Source: PALSA-612 sp963755155 (GTDB lineage Bacteria; Actinomycetota; Thermoleophilia; Gaiellales; Gaiellaceae). Taken from it: a DNA stretch of 64,000 bases. Where the stretch lies: assembly GCA_963755155.1 (NCBI GenBank), contig CAVWIV010000004.1, positions 1 through 64,000 on the forward strand, given 5' to 3'. The notes under the pieces are model-generated. The model worked only from the letters and a program-made list of their open reading frames with translations. It did not search any database and was not told the origin of the DNA. Position 1 is the first letter of the stretch, and the number at the start of each line of letters is the position of its first letter. Below, one piece after another: positions 1-9,841 of this stretch. The translations under genes and the position numbers were made by a program.

Positions 1-543
1 ACCTGAAGGCCAATCCCACGCAGGCCGACGCCGACCGCGACGGGATCGGCGACGTGTGCGACTCCACGCCGCGCGGCCCGGACATCGACCATGACGGCAA
101 GGGCTGGTCGACGATCGCTGCCCGACCGTGTACGGCAAGGACCGGTACGGCTGCCCGGTGCCGACGCCGACGACCACCGACCGCGACCGCGACGGCCGCG
201 ACACGGCCGACGGCTGCCCGCGCGAGCCCGCCGGACGCTCGACGGCTGCCCGCTGCCGGCCGTGGCCGCGCTGTCGGCGACGTCGCGCAAGGGCCGCGCC
301 CGGACCATGCGGGTGCGTACGAGCCGCGCCGCCTCCGTGAAGATCACCGTCGAGCGCCGCAAGGGCAAGCGCAAGCGCTGGGTCGCGGGTCGCCCGCTCA
401 CGCTCGCGACGAGCGCCACGCGGTCCGCGGCGCCAGGCTGAAGGCTCAAGCGCCTGCGCGCCGGCCGCTACCGCGCGGTCGTCGTGCTCTCCAGCAGCGC
501 CGGCCGGGCCGCCGCGGTCACGCGGCGCTTCCGAGTCCGGTAG
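1..543 (+). CDS. Thrombospondin type 3-like repeat protein, C-terminal part, frameshifted
   Basis: The window opens inside this gene. The first 20 codons (frame of nt 3) show the Asp-rich calcium-binding pattern DADRDGIGDVCD, typical of thrombospondin type 3 repeats of secreted or surface proteins. A second Asp-rich stretch (DRDRDGRDTADGC, about nt 180-216) follows in another frame. A Lys/Arg-rich C-terminal domain comes next and ends in TRRFRVR with TAG at 541-543. To read it continuously the frame must change at least three times (near nt 115, 235 and 430), like all genes up to 8.26 kb, so sequence errors are more likely than a pseudogene. Extracellular location is inferred from the family, because the signal peptide would lie outside the window. 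Confidence 0.5.
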
Positions 544-553
544 ACGTCCGCGG

Positions 554-1277
554 GTGTCCGCCTGCCGTCTCGGCGTGCTCGCGTTCGGCGACTCGATCAC
601 CAACGGCGGCGGTGAGCTGCAATGGGGCGTCGCGCTGCAGTCGTGGGCGCTGTGGGTCGCCCGCGGCGCTCGGCGTTCCGTACTCGCCGTTCGCGGTCGA
701 CGGCGCGCGCATCGGCGACGTGCTCGCCGACGCAGCTGCCGGCCGTGCCGGACGGCGCCGCTACGACCTCGGCTGCCTGTACGTCGGCGTCAACGACGTG
801 CGCGGGCTCGACTGGGACCGCGCCGCGTTCGAGCGCGGGCACCGGACCGCGCTCGGCGTTCCTCGCCGCGCGCTGCGACCGCGTGCTGACCGCGACCGTG
901 CCGCTCGACCTCGGCCGCCCGCGCGCCGGCGCGACGGTGCACGAGGTCAACGCCGCGATCGAGGCCTCGGCGCGCGAGCACGGGCGCGCTCGTGCTCGAC
1001 CTGCGCGACTTCGGCGCCCGCAACCTCGTGATGACCGACCACGTGCACCCGACGGCGTTCGGCCAGGTCGCGATCGCCGAGCGCGCGCTCGACGTGCTCG
1101 CCGCCGACGGGCTCCCGGCGCGCCGGCGCCCGGCCACGCTGATCGCGCTACGAGACGACGCGCGGCGGCCGCCTGCGCGGCGACCTCACGTACGCCTATC
1201 GGCACGCGAAGGTGTCGGCGCGCGCCGCCGCGATCGGGATCGCTGCCCGAGCTGCTCGTCGACGCCGAGCTGCTTGA
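554..1277 (+). CDS. SGNH/GDSL-family hydrolase (lipase/esterase type), frameshifted
   Basis: An SGNH-fold esterase or lipase of unknown substrate. The blocks appear in the right order: GDS with the nucleophile Ser in LAFGDSIT about 10 codons from the GTG start, GVND (oxyanion Asn) near nt 785, and the catalytic DHVHP (Asp-x-x-His) near nt 1036. The blocks sit in different frames, with breaks near nt 660, 855, 990 and 1148, and the C-terminus ends at TGA 1275-1277. The total length of about 240 residues is normal for bacterial SGNH hydrolases. The last 80 bases overlap the convergent DUF3159 gene. I see no signal peptide, so it is probably cytoplasmic. Confidence 0.7.
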
Positions 1278-1881
1278 GCGTAGCGGTACGTGAACCAGAG
1301 CGCGCCGAGGAACGCCGGCCAGCCGAGCGACGATCGACGTCGCCGCCAGCGCACCCTCGCGGCCGGCGGCGATCAGGATCGTGTAGACGGATCGCCCGCA
1401 GGCCGAACAGCAGGACGGCGAACGCGAGCGTCGCCTCGGCGAACGGGCGCCGGATCCGCACGTCGCGATACCAGCCGCCGGGGATCGTGGAACAGCGGCG
1501 CGGCGATGAAGCCGATGACCGGGCGCTTGAACAGCGTCGAGACCGCCGAAGCCGAGCGCCATACCGGCGTTCTGCAGCATCCGCGGGATGAAGTAGCCGG
1601 ACGCGCTGCCGGTGCGCAGCGCGATGAACGACGCACAGCCCGGTGCCGAGGATGCCGCCGATCGCGTTCGTGAGCGGCTCGCGCCGCAGCAGCCGGTACG
1701 CGGCGACGACGACCGACAGGCCGATCGCGACGTAGGCCGCGGTCTCGAGGTCCCAGATCGCGTTCACCGTGACGAACGCGACCGGGCCGAGCCCCGTGTC
1801 GACGACCGCGCGGCGGTCGCGCAGCACGTCGAGCGGGCTCGGCGGCTGCGGCTGCGGCTGCGGCCGCTCGGCCTCGGCCAT
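1196..1881 (-). CDS. DUF3159 family membrane protein, frameshifted
   Basis: A polytopic membrane protein of the DUF3159 type, known mainly from actinobacteria and of unknown function. The start is ATG at 1881. A short Gln/Pro-rich N-terminus (repeated QP) precedes the characteristic segment with VAFVTVNAIWDLE and several hydrophobic helices; FLGALWFTYRYAQ near the C-terminus is recovered only after frame changes. The stop TAG reads at 1198-1196. The gene lies five bases downstream of the methyltransferase on the same strand and probably shares its transcript. Length of about 228 residues agrees with the family. At least three frame changes are needed. Confidence 0.6.
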
Positions 1882-1886
1882 CGCGA

Positions 1887-2798
1887 TCAGCCGCCCGGCT
1901 TGCGCGCCGCGAGCATGAGGTTGTAGAAGAGGTGCGGCGGCAGGCGCGGCTCGAGCAGCCGCCGGTCGACCGCCTGCAGCGCAGGTAGCCGCGGAAGGCG
2001 TACTGGATCCAGCCCCGCGGGAGCTCGCCTGGTCGGCGGTCGCCTCGAGCGTGCGGTTGGACCAGCCGAACCAGTTCGCCAGCAGCTCCTCGCCGCGCAC
2101 GCGGACGCCCGCGAAGCCGGCGCGCCGGCGCCGGCCTCGAGGTCCGACGGGGACGAAGGCGTGGACGTCGACCATCGCCTCGAGCGCGTGGTCGTCGTCG
2201 CCGGCGCGACCTCGGGCGCCGGCCGCAGCGTGCAGCAGCGCGCCGCCACAGCGGCGCGACGCGCAGCGCGGCGCGCTTGGGCACGCGCCGCGATGCGGTC
2301 GCCGTGGCGCGACGGCTCGCCGGCGAAGAACAGCGTGCCGCCGGGCGCAGCACGCGGCGGAACTCGGCGAACGCGCGGTCGAGGTCGGGCAGGTGGTGCA
2401 GGACGGCGTGGCCGAGCACGAGGTCGAAGCTCTCGTCGTCGAACGGCAGCGCGGCCGCGTCGCAGGCGTCGGTCTCGACCTCGAGCCCGAGCGACGGCGC
2501 GTTGCGCCTCGAGCGTCTCGAGCATCCCGGGCGAGATGTCGGTGCAGGTCGCCGCGCCGACCACGCCCGCCTGCAGCAGGTTGAGCGAGAAGTAGCCCGT
2601 GCCGGCGCCGATCTCCAGCGAGCGCGCGAACGGCCCGGGCCGCGTCGCCGAGCAGCTTGCGCGAGCTTGCCGAGCACCTGGTGGCGGCCGACCTCGCCGA
2701 ACTAGATGCCCCACTTGGGGTCGTACTCGCGGCGCCGCCACGTCGTGGTAGCGGCGGTTGACGTCGAGGATCTCGTCGGGGGTGGCGGGGGCGGCCAT
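1887..2798 (-). CDS. Class I SAM-dependent methyltransferase, frameshifted
   Basis: A SAM-binding methyltransferase of unknown acceptor. The start ATG at 2798 begins MAAPATPDEILDVN. The SAM-binding motif I is LEIGAGTGYFS, followed by DISPGMLE (motif II region) and, in other frames, DLVLGHAVLHHLPDLD and the GGTLFFAGEPSRHGD strand. These are typical of the UbiE/Methyltransf_11 group. The C-terminus ends in LMLAARKPGG. The ordered motifs are spread over three frames (breaks near 2650, 2500 and 2350, and more towards the end), so the protein is inferred by splicing frames. It is upstream of, and probably co-transcribed with, the DUF3159 gene. Confidence 0.7.
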   Translation of the reverse strand: MAAPATPDEILDVNRRYHDVAAPRVRPQVGHLVRRGRPPPGARQARASCSATRPGPFARSLEIGAGTGYFSLNLLQAGVVGAATCTDISPGMLETLEAQRAVARARGRDRRLRRGRAAVRRRELRPRARPRRPAPPARPRPRVRRVPPRAAPGGTLFFAGEPSRHGDRIAARAQARRAARRAAVAARCCTLRPAPEVAPATTTTRSRRWSTSTPSSPSDLEAGAGAPASRASACAARSCWRTGSAGPTARSRRPPTRRAPAGLDPVRLPRLPALQAVDRRLLEPRLPPHLFYNLMLAARKPGG

Positions 2799-2809
2799 GG
2801 CGCGGGAGT

Positions 2810-4039
2810 CTAGGCCCGTCCCGCCGCCTCGGTCGCCGCTCGCAGGCGGCGCGCCGGGCCCGGGCGTCAGCGTGCCGGTCGCAGCCGCCACTTCCACGCG
2901 CCCGTCGGCGTGCCCGGGCTGGTTCATGCGCGCCTCGGAGCCGAGGCCGAGCACGTCCTGCGTCTGCACCATCGCCACGCGCGCCGGCGAGGCGAAGGCG
3001 AGGCGGATCAGCGACCACTACGGCTCGCGCTCGCGCACGCCGGCGGCGTCGATCGCCGCGTCGACCTCGGCGCGCACCCGGCGCGAGCGACGTCGTACCA
3101 GCCGCGGACCGTGTCGTTGTCGTGCGTGCCGGTGTAGACGACCGCGTCCTCGGTGTGGTTGTCCGGCGGGTGCGCGCTGCGCGGGTCGTCGGGGTCGAAG
3201 CCGAACTGGAGCACGACCATGCCCGGGCAGGCCGAGCGACGTCGCGCAGCCGCTCGACCGCCGGCGTGATCACGCCGAGGTCCTCGGCGATCAGCGGCAG
3301 CTCGCGCCGAGCGTCGCGCGCGGCGGCGTCGAACAGCGCCCGGCCCGGCCCGCGCCGCCAGCGCCCGCGCAGCGCGTGGCGGGCGCCGCGCCGGCACCGC
3401 CCAGTAGGCGACGAAGCCGCGGAAGTGGTCGATCCGCGCGAGGTCGTAGAGCTCGAACGTGCGCCGGAAGCGCTCCGTCCACCAGCGGTAGCCGCGTCGC
3501 TGCAGCGCCGGCCAGTCGTAGAGCGGGTTGCCCCACAGCTGGCCCTTGTCGGTGTAGGCGTCCGGCGGCGTGCCCGCGACCGCGTCGGCGTGGAAGAGCT
3601 CCGGGTGGGCGCGGTGGTCGGCGGAGCCCGGCGCGACGTAGATCGGCACGTCGCCGATCAGCCGCACCCCGCGCTCCTCGGCGTGCGCGCGCAGCGCCGC
3701 CCACTCGCGGTCGAAGCGCACCTGGTCGGCGAGCGCGCCGCGCGGGCCGAGCCGCGCCCAGTCCTCGATCCAGAACGCGTTGCGCTCGCGGAAGTCGAGC
3801 TCCTCCGCCCGCGAGACCGGCGCGCGCGGCTCGGCCAGCAGGCCCGGCCAGGCCGCGAACGCCGACGCGACTTGTAGGGCGAGCCGTAGCGGTCGGGCGG
3901 TCCGAGCGGCAGCATCTGCCACCACGACTGGCCCGCGTCGGCGAGCCAGTCGACGAACGCGTAGGCCTCGCGGCCGAGCCGTGCCGCCGGGGAGCGAGGT
4001 GGGGTGCAGCTGGACGCCGCTGGATCGAGGGAGGTTCAT
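2810..4039 (-). CDS. malQ: 4-alpha-glucanotransferase (amylomaltase, GH77), frameshifted
   Basis: Transfers alpha-1,4-glucan segments between maltodextrins in the cytoplasm. The N-terminus begins MNLPRSSGVQLHPTSLPGG, matching the GH77 start. Conserved family segments follow: RLIGDVPIYVAPGSADH, TDKGQLWGNPLYDW, the nucleophile region LARIDHFRGF, the acid/base region IAEDLGVITPAVERL (in another frame near 3260), and YTGTHDNDTVRGW. About 400 residues is short for MalQ (about 500) but within the range of actinobacterial forms. Frame breaks lie near 3960, 3850, 3380, 3240 and 2900. It is divergent from glgE (35-base gap), which places it in the same alpha-glucan/trehalose pathway. Confidence 0.85.
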
Positions 4040-4073
4040 CGAGTGCGCAGATCGTCGGATACTTCGCTCGCGA

Positions 4074-6018
4074 ATGCCCGCGCCGAAGACGGCCCAACCG
4101 CCCGACGCAGGATCCGCATCAAGCTACCCGGCGCCGACCGTCGACGGCGGCCGCTACGCGCCCAAGCGCTGCGTCGGCGACACCGTCGAGGTCTCGGCCG
4201 ACATCTTCCGCGACGGCCACGAGATCCTGCGCGCCGTCGTCCGCTACAAGGCGCCCGGCGCGCGCCGCTGGCTCGAGACGCCGATGCACGCGATCGACGC
4301 GCACATCAACGGCGTCCGCTGGGCGGGCGAGTTCACCGTCGAGACCGTCGGGCCGCTGGGAGTGGACGATCGAGGCCTGGACCGACCAGTTCGCCACCTG
4401 GCGCGACGAGCTGCAGCGCAAGGTCGCCGCCGGCCAGGACGACCTCGCCGGCGAGATCTCCGAGGGCGTCGTGCTGCTCGAGGACGCGGCCGCGCGCGCC
4501 AAGGGCGGCGAGGACCGCGCCACGATCGAGCGCGCGCTCGACGCGCTGACGGCCGGCGGCGCCGCCCGACGCGGCGCTCGCGCCCGGAGCTCTTCGCGGC
4601 CGTCGAGCGCCACGCCGAGCGCCACGGCGCGACGCGGCTGCCGCCGCACGTCGGCGCTCGAGGTCGACCGCGTGCGCGCGCGCTTCAGCTCCTGGTACGA
4701 GCTGTTCCCGCGCTCGTGGGGCGGCCTCAAGGGCGTCGAGGCGCAGGTCCCGGCGATCGCCGAGCTCGGCTTCGACGTCCTCTACGTGCCGCCGATCCAC
4801 CCGATCGGCCGCAAGAACCGCAAGGGCCGCAACAACACGCTCGTCGCCGGCCCGGACGACCCCGGCTCGCCGTACGCGATCGGCGCCGCCGAGGGCGGCC
4901 ACGACGCCGTCCACCCCGAGCTCGGGACGCTCGACGACGTGCGCGTCGCTGTGCGCGACCGCGCACGCGAGCACGGCATGGACGTCTGCCTCGACCTCGC
5001 GCTCAACGCGCTCGGCCGACCACCCGTGGCTGACCGAGCACCCGGAGTGGTTCCACCGCCGCCCCGACGGCACGCTCAAGTACGCCGAGAACCCGCCCAA
5101 GAAGTACCAGGACATCTACAACTTCAACTGGGACACGCCGGCCTGGCGCGAGCTGTGGGACGCGTGGCTGCGGATCATGCTGCACTGGGTCGACGCGCGG
5201 CGTGAAGGTCTTCCGCGTCGACAACCCGCACACGAAGCCGTTCGCGTTCTGGGAGTGGCTGATCGCCGAGGTCCACAAGGTCGACCGCGACGTGATCTTC
5301 CTGGCCGAGGCGTTCACGCGCCGCGCCGTGATGCGCGAGCTCGGCAAGCTCGGCTTCACGCAGTCCTACACGTACTTCACCTGGAAGAACTCGCGCTGGG
5401 AGCTGACCGAGTACGTCAACGAGCTCGCCTGGGGCCCGGAGAGCGAGTACTTCCGGCCGAACTTCTTCGTCGAACACGCCCGACATCCTGCACGCGTACC
5501 TGCAGCACGGCGGGCCGCCGGCGTTCGTCACGCGGCTCGTGCTCGCGGCCACGCTGAGCCCGAGCTACGGCATCTACTCGGGCTACGAGCACTTCGAGAA
5601 CGTGCCGGTGCGCGAGGGCTCCGAGGAGTACCTGGACTCCGAGAAGTACGAGGTCCGCGAGCGCGCGCTCGACGGCCCGCTGCTGCCGATGATCCGGCGC
5701 CTGAACGAGATCCGCCACGAGAACCCGGCGCTGCAGGTGCTCTCGAACGTCTTCTGGCTCGAGACCCAGAACGACGGACCTGATCGCGTACGCCAAGCAG
5801 CTCCCCGGCAACTGCGATCCTCCTGTCGTCAACCTCGATCCCCACCACGCCCAGGAGGGCGCCGTGACGTGATCCCGGCCCAGCTCGGCCTCCCGCCGGC
5901 GTTCGCGGTCGAGGACCTGCTGACCGGCGAGCACTACGACTGGCGGATCGGCGCCAACTACGTCCGCCTCGACCCGCACGGGCACGCAGGCCCACGTCCT
6001 CCGCGTGCGTCGACGTGA
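4074..6018 (+). CDS. glgE: Alpha-1,4-glucan:maltose-1-phosphate maltosyltransferase GlgE, frameshifted
   Basis: GH13_3 enzyme that adds maltosyl units from maltose-1-phosphate to alpha-1,4-glucan. The start ATG 4074 gives MPAPKTAQPP. An N-terminal domain (VSADIFRDGHEILRAV) is followed by the catalytic domain with FDVLYVPPIHPIGRKNRKG, the nucleophile Asp in FRVDNPHTKPFAFWEW, and the acid/base Glu in IFLAEAFTR. The residue after AFTR is Arg where Pro is usual. The C-terminus has EHYDWRIGANYVRLDP. Full length would be about 645 residues, as expected. Frame breaks lie near 4365, 4570, 4640, 5020, 5200, 5475, 5775 and 5990. The end overlaps treS, as in the known glgE-treS-mak operons. Confidence 0.9.
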
Positions 6019-7693
6019 GTCGCAACGACCCCGGGCACTGGTTCGAGGCCGAGCCGCTGTGGTTCAAGACGGCCGTCTTCTACGAGATCCACACGCGCGC
6101 GTTCTTCGACGCCAACGGCGACGGCTCCGGCGACTTCCGCGGGCTGATCGAGAAGCTCGACTACCTGCAGTGGCTCGGCATCGACTGCATCTGGCTGCTG
6201 CCGTTCTACAAGTCGCCGCTGCGCGACGGCGGCTACGACATCGCCGACTTCTTCACGATCCAGCCCGACTACGGCACGGTCGACGACGTGCGCGACTTCA
6301 TCGAGGCCGCCCACCAGCGCGGCATCCGCGTGATCGCCGACCTCGTGATGAACCACACGTCGTCCGACCACCCGTGGTTCCAGGAGTCGCGCTCGTCGCC
6401 CGGACTCGCCGAAGCGCGACTGGTACGTGTGGTCGGACACCGTGCACCGCTACGAGGACGCGCGGATCATCTTCACCGACACCGAGACGTCGAACTGGAC
6501 GTGGGACGACGAGGCCGGCGCCTACTTCTGGCACCGCTTCTTCTCCCACCAGCCCGACCTCAACTACGACAACCCCGAGGTCCAGGAGGCGATGCTCGAG
6601 GTCCTGCGCTTCTGGCTCGACCTCGGGATGGACGGCTTCCGGCTCGACGCGGTGCCGTACCTGTACGAGCGCGACGGCACGAACGGCGAGAACCTGCCCG
6701 AGACGCACGACTTCCTCAAGCGCGTGCGCACGGAGATCGACGCCAAGTACCCCGACCGCGTGCTGCTCGCCGAGGCCAACCAGTGGCCGGCCGACGTCGT
6801 GGAGTACTTCGGCGACGGCGACGAGTGCCACATGGCCTTCCACTTCCCGGTGATGCCGCGCATGTTCATGGCGCTGCGCCGCGAGGAGGCCAAGCCGATC
6901 TACGAGATCCTGCGCCAGACGCCGGAGATCCCGGACAACTGCCAGTGGGGCCTGTTCCTGCGCAACCACGACGAGCTGACGCTCGAGATGGTCACCGACG
7001 AGGAGCGCGACTACATGTACAGCGAGTACGCCAAGGACCCGCGGATGAAGATCAACGTGGGCATCCGCCGGCGGCTCGCCCCGCTGCTCGACGGCGGCCG
7101 CGACGAGATCGAGCTGATGCACGCGATCCTCTTCTCCCTGCCCGGCTCGCCGGTCCTCTACTACGGCGACGAGATCGCGATGGGCGACAACGTCTACCTC
7201 GGCGACCGCGACGGCGTGCGGACGCCGATGCAGTGGACGCGGCGACCGCAACGGCGGCTTCTCGCGGGCCGACTTCGCCCAGCTCTACGCGCCGCCGCTG
7301 ATGGACCCGGTGTACGGGTATCCAGGCGGTCAACGTCGAGGCGCAGCTGCGCACGCCGACGTCGCTGCTGCGCTGGCTGCGGCGCTTCATCTCGCCTGCG
7401 CAAGGAGCATCCCGTGTTCGGCCTCGGCACCTACGAGCCGCTGGAGCCGTCCAACACCACGGATCTTCGCCCACGTGCGCACGTACGGGACGACGTGATG
7501 CTGTGCGTGCACAACCTCGCGCGCTCGCGCGCAGGCGGTGGAGCTCGACCTCTCGGCCTACGAGGGCCGCCACCCGGTCGAGGTGTTCGGGCGCTCGCGC
7601 TTCCCGCGCATCGGCGAGCTGCCGTACCTGCTCACGCTGGCGCCGCGCGGCTTCTACTGGTTCCAGCTGACCGAGGACCACCGCGATGACTGA
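6015..7693 (+). CDS. treS: Maltose alpha-D-glucosyltransferase / trehalose synthase, frameshifted
   Basis: Interconverts trehalose and maltose (GH13_16). The GTG start at 6015 gives MSRNDPGHWFEAEPLWFK. Family segments in order: FYEIHTRAFFDANGDGSGDF, LVMNHTSSDHPWFQ, catalytic GMDGFRLDAVPYLYER (nucleophile Asp), LLAEANQWP (acid/base Glu), LRNHDELTLEMV, and SPVLYYGDEIAMGDN. The region from 6427 to 7240 is one long intact frame. Breaks lie near 6410, 7240, 7320, 7390, 7470 and 7530. The length of about 560 residues fits the family. Its product maltose feeds the next gene (maltokinase), whose start ATG 7686 overlaps the TGA at 7691-7693. Confidence 0.92.
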
Positions 7694-8264
7694 TCTCTCG
7701 GTCCTCGACGAGGGCGCGTTCCAGGAGTGGATCGTCGCGCAGCGCTGGTTCGGCTCCAAGGCGCGCGAGGTCGCGCACATCGACGTGGTGCGAGGCGATC
7801 CCGCTGCGCGACGAGCCGCCGGAGCTCGTGCTCGCGCTGGTCGAGGCGCGCTTCGGCGAGGGGACGCACGAGACCTACCAGGTGCCGATCGGCCTGCGGC
7901 CGGCCGACGAGGGCTGGGACGAGCGCGTGATCTGCGAGACCGCCGACTGGACGGTGCTACGACGCGCTCGCCGATCCCGCCGCGGGGCGCGAGCTGCTGC
8001 ACCGCATGCGGTCGGGGTCGGTCGAGACCGTGGAGGACGGGACGCTGCGCTTCTGCTGGGCGGAGGCGGCGGGCGCCGAGCTCGGCGGGACGTCGATGTG
8101 CGGCCGGTCGGCGTCGAGCAGTCCAACTCGTCGATCGTGTTCGGGGACGACCTGATCCTGAAGGTGTTCCGGCGCGTCGAGCCGGGCGTGAACCCCGAGC
8201 TCGAGCTGCTGCGGTTCCTGACGAGCGCGGGCTTCCCGAACATCGCCGCGCTGGCCGGCACGAG
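7686..8264 (+). CDS. mak: Maltokinase, N-terminal 190 residues only (cut by a sequence junction)
   Basis: Phosphorylates maltose to maltose-1-phosphate for GlgE. The N-terminus MTDLSVLDEGAFQEWIVAQ followed by RWFGSKAREV is characteristic of Mak/Pep2. Later, in other frames, come TYQVPIGLRPADEGWDE and the kinase-like SNSSIVFGDDLILKVFRR (phosphate/ATP region) and ELELLRFLTSAGFPNIAALAG. The family is about 450 residues, and here the sequence stops making sense after AALAG at about 8264. From there the opposite strand encodes the middle of an amino acid permease. The kinase catalytic C-terminal lobe is therefore absent from the window. Frame breaks lie near 7795, 7960 and 8080. Confidence 0.85.
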
Positions 8265-8272
8265 GACCATCA
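8258..8272. other. Abrupt junction: mak (+) broken off against an APC permease (-)
   Basis: The mak reading frame is convincing up to about 8262, and the minus-strand permease frame (FTNFTRGAWIVMVLVP) is convincing from about 8266. Both proteins are cut mid-domain at the same point. I see no IS end, inverted repeat or target duplication here. The simplest reading is an assembly or scaffolding join; a real inversion or recombination breakpoint cannot be excluded from sequence alone. Confidence 0.6.
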
Positions 8273-9834
8273 CGATCCACGCGCCGCGAGTGAAGTTGGT
8301 GAATCCCACCACGAACGCGACCAACCCGGTCGTGGTCACGCCGACGAGATTGATGGCCAGTCCAGCTTGCCAGCCCGGCTCCTTCAGGCGCAGCCAGCGC
8401 ACCACCATGCCGCCCTGGGAGAGGGTGAAGGCGGTGAAGACCCCGACCGCGTAGAGCGGGATCATGCGCGTCGTTTCGCCGCCGAAGCCCCACAGCATCA
8501 GGGATGAGAGCACCCCCAGGGTGATGATGCCGGTCGATGAACGCCAGCCGGTCGCCGCGGAAGGTGAACTGCGTGGGCAGGTAGCGGTCGCGTGCAAGGA
8601 AGTACGACAGCCGCGGGAAGTCGGAGTAGGCCGTGTTCGCGGCCAGGATGAGGATGACCGGGGTGGCGACTTGCGATGTAGAGTACGCCGGGGTGCCGCG
8701 CCGAAGATGGTGCGCGCGATCGGCGAGACGACCGTCTCGTATCCCTCGGGGTGGTCGGCATTCAGCGGCACGATGCCGAATGGTTGGCCAGGAAGGCGAT
8801 GCCCGAGAAGGGATGGCGACACGATGACGTCATCCAGGTCAGCGTGGCGCGGGCGTTCTTCCACTCGGGCGGCTGGAACGCCTGCACCCCGTCCGAGATC
8901 GCCTCGACACCTGTCAGCGCGGCGCACCCTGGCTGAAGGCGGTCAGGATCAGCAGGATGCTCGAGGTCTGCGTCGCCGCCTCGACGCTCCCCCGCGGGCG
9001 ATCACCGGGGTCTCAGGCACGATCCGTTCCCCGCGGCCTGCACGAGCCCCAGCGCGATGATGCCGATGCATGCCGACCAGGAAGAGGTACGTCGGGACGG
9101 AGAAGATGCTGCCCGATTCGCGGATGCCGCGCAGATTGAGCATCGTCACCAGCACGATGAATCCCAAGCCGAGCGCGATGCGATAGTCACGCAGCGCCGG
9201 CGCCGTCGGAGGTCAGCGCCGCCACGCCGGCCGAGATGCTGACCGAGACCGTGACGATGTAGCCGAATAAGAAGGCCGCCCCGGCCGCAGGGCCGGCAGC
9301 TCGAACCGAGGTTGTCCTTGGCGACGATGTAGGAACCGCCGCCTTGCGGGTACGCCTTGATCGTCTGCCGATACGAGATGCCGACGATAGCAGCAGCGCC
9401 ACGATGGCGACCGCCGATGGCAAGCTCAGCGACCAGCGCCGCGAGTCCCGCGAGCACCAGCACGCGGAGAATCTCCTCGGGGCCGTACGCGACGGAGCGA
9501 CAGGCGTCGTCGAGAGGACGGCGAGCCCTTCGTCTTGGTGAGCCGCTCGTGCGCCGCCTGGTCGCGGTGCGATCGGGCCCCCGATGAGCGTGCGCTTCGG
9601 AAGCCGCCGAGCCCGCCCGGCGGTCCCCCCGCTTCGCTGAAGCGCGTTCCTCGGTGGCGATGAGGTGCCCTCTTCCTCGCCGCGCTCGAACTGCGACTCG
9701 AACGGGCGCACGATCTTGACGTACGCGTCGCCGGGTCGCTTTCCGCGTCGCTTCTCGCGGACTTCGAGGAGCGGGTCGACGCGACGATCGTCGGGTGGGC
9801 CTGGTGAGCGGGTCACGGCGGCGAACCCTAGCAC
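8266..9834 (-). CDS. APC-superfamily amino acid permease, C-terminus missing, frameshifted
   Basis: A secondary transporter of the amino acid-polyamine-organocation type. Starting from GTG at 9834, a hydrophilic N-terminal extension of about 70 residues precedes LPKRTLIGGPIA and the transport core. Recovered pieces are VLAGLAALVAELAIG, YPQGGGSYIVAKDNLG (typical APC signature), FLFGYIVTVSVSISAGVAAL, TMLNLRGIRESGSIFSVPTY, FSQGCAALTGVEAISDGVQ, ANHFGIVPLN and LVAFVVGFTNFTRGAW. The order is correct but spread over all three frames with breaks every 100-200 bases. At the junction near 8265 the C-terminal cytoplasmic part is lost. Substrate unknown. Confidence 0.75.
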
Positions 9835-9841
9835 TGCGCGC

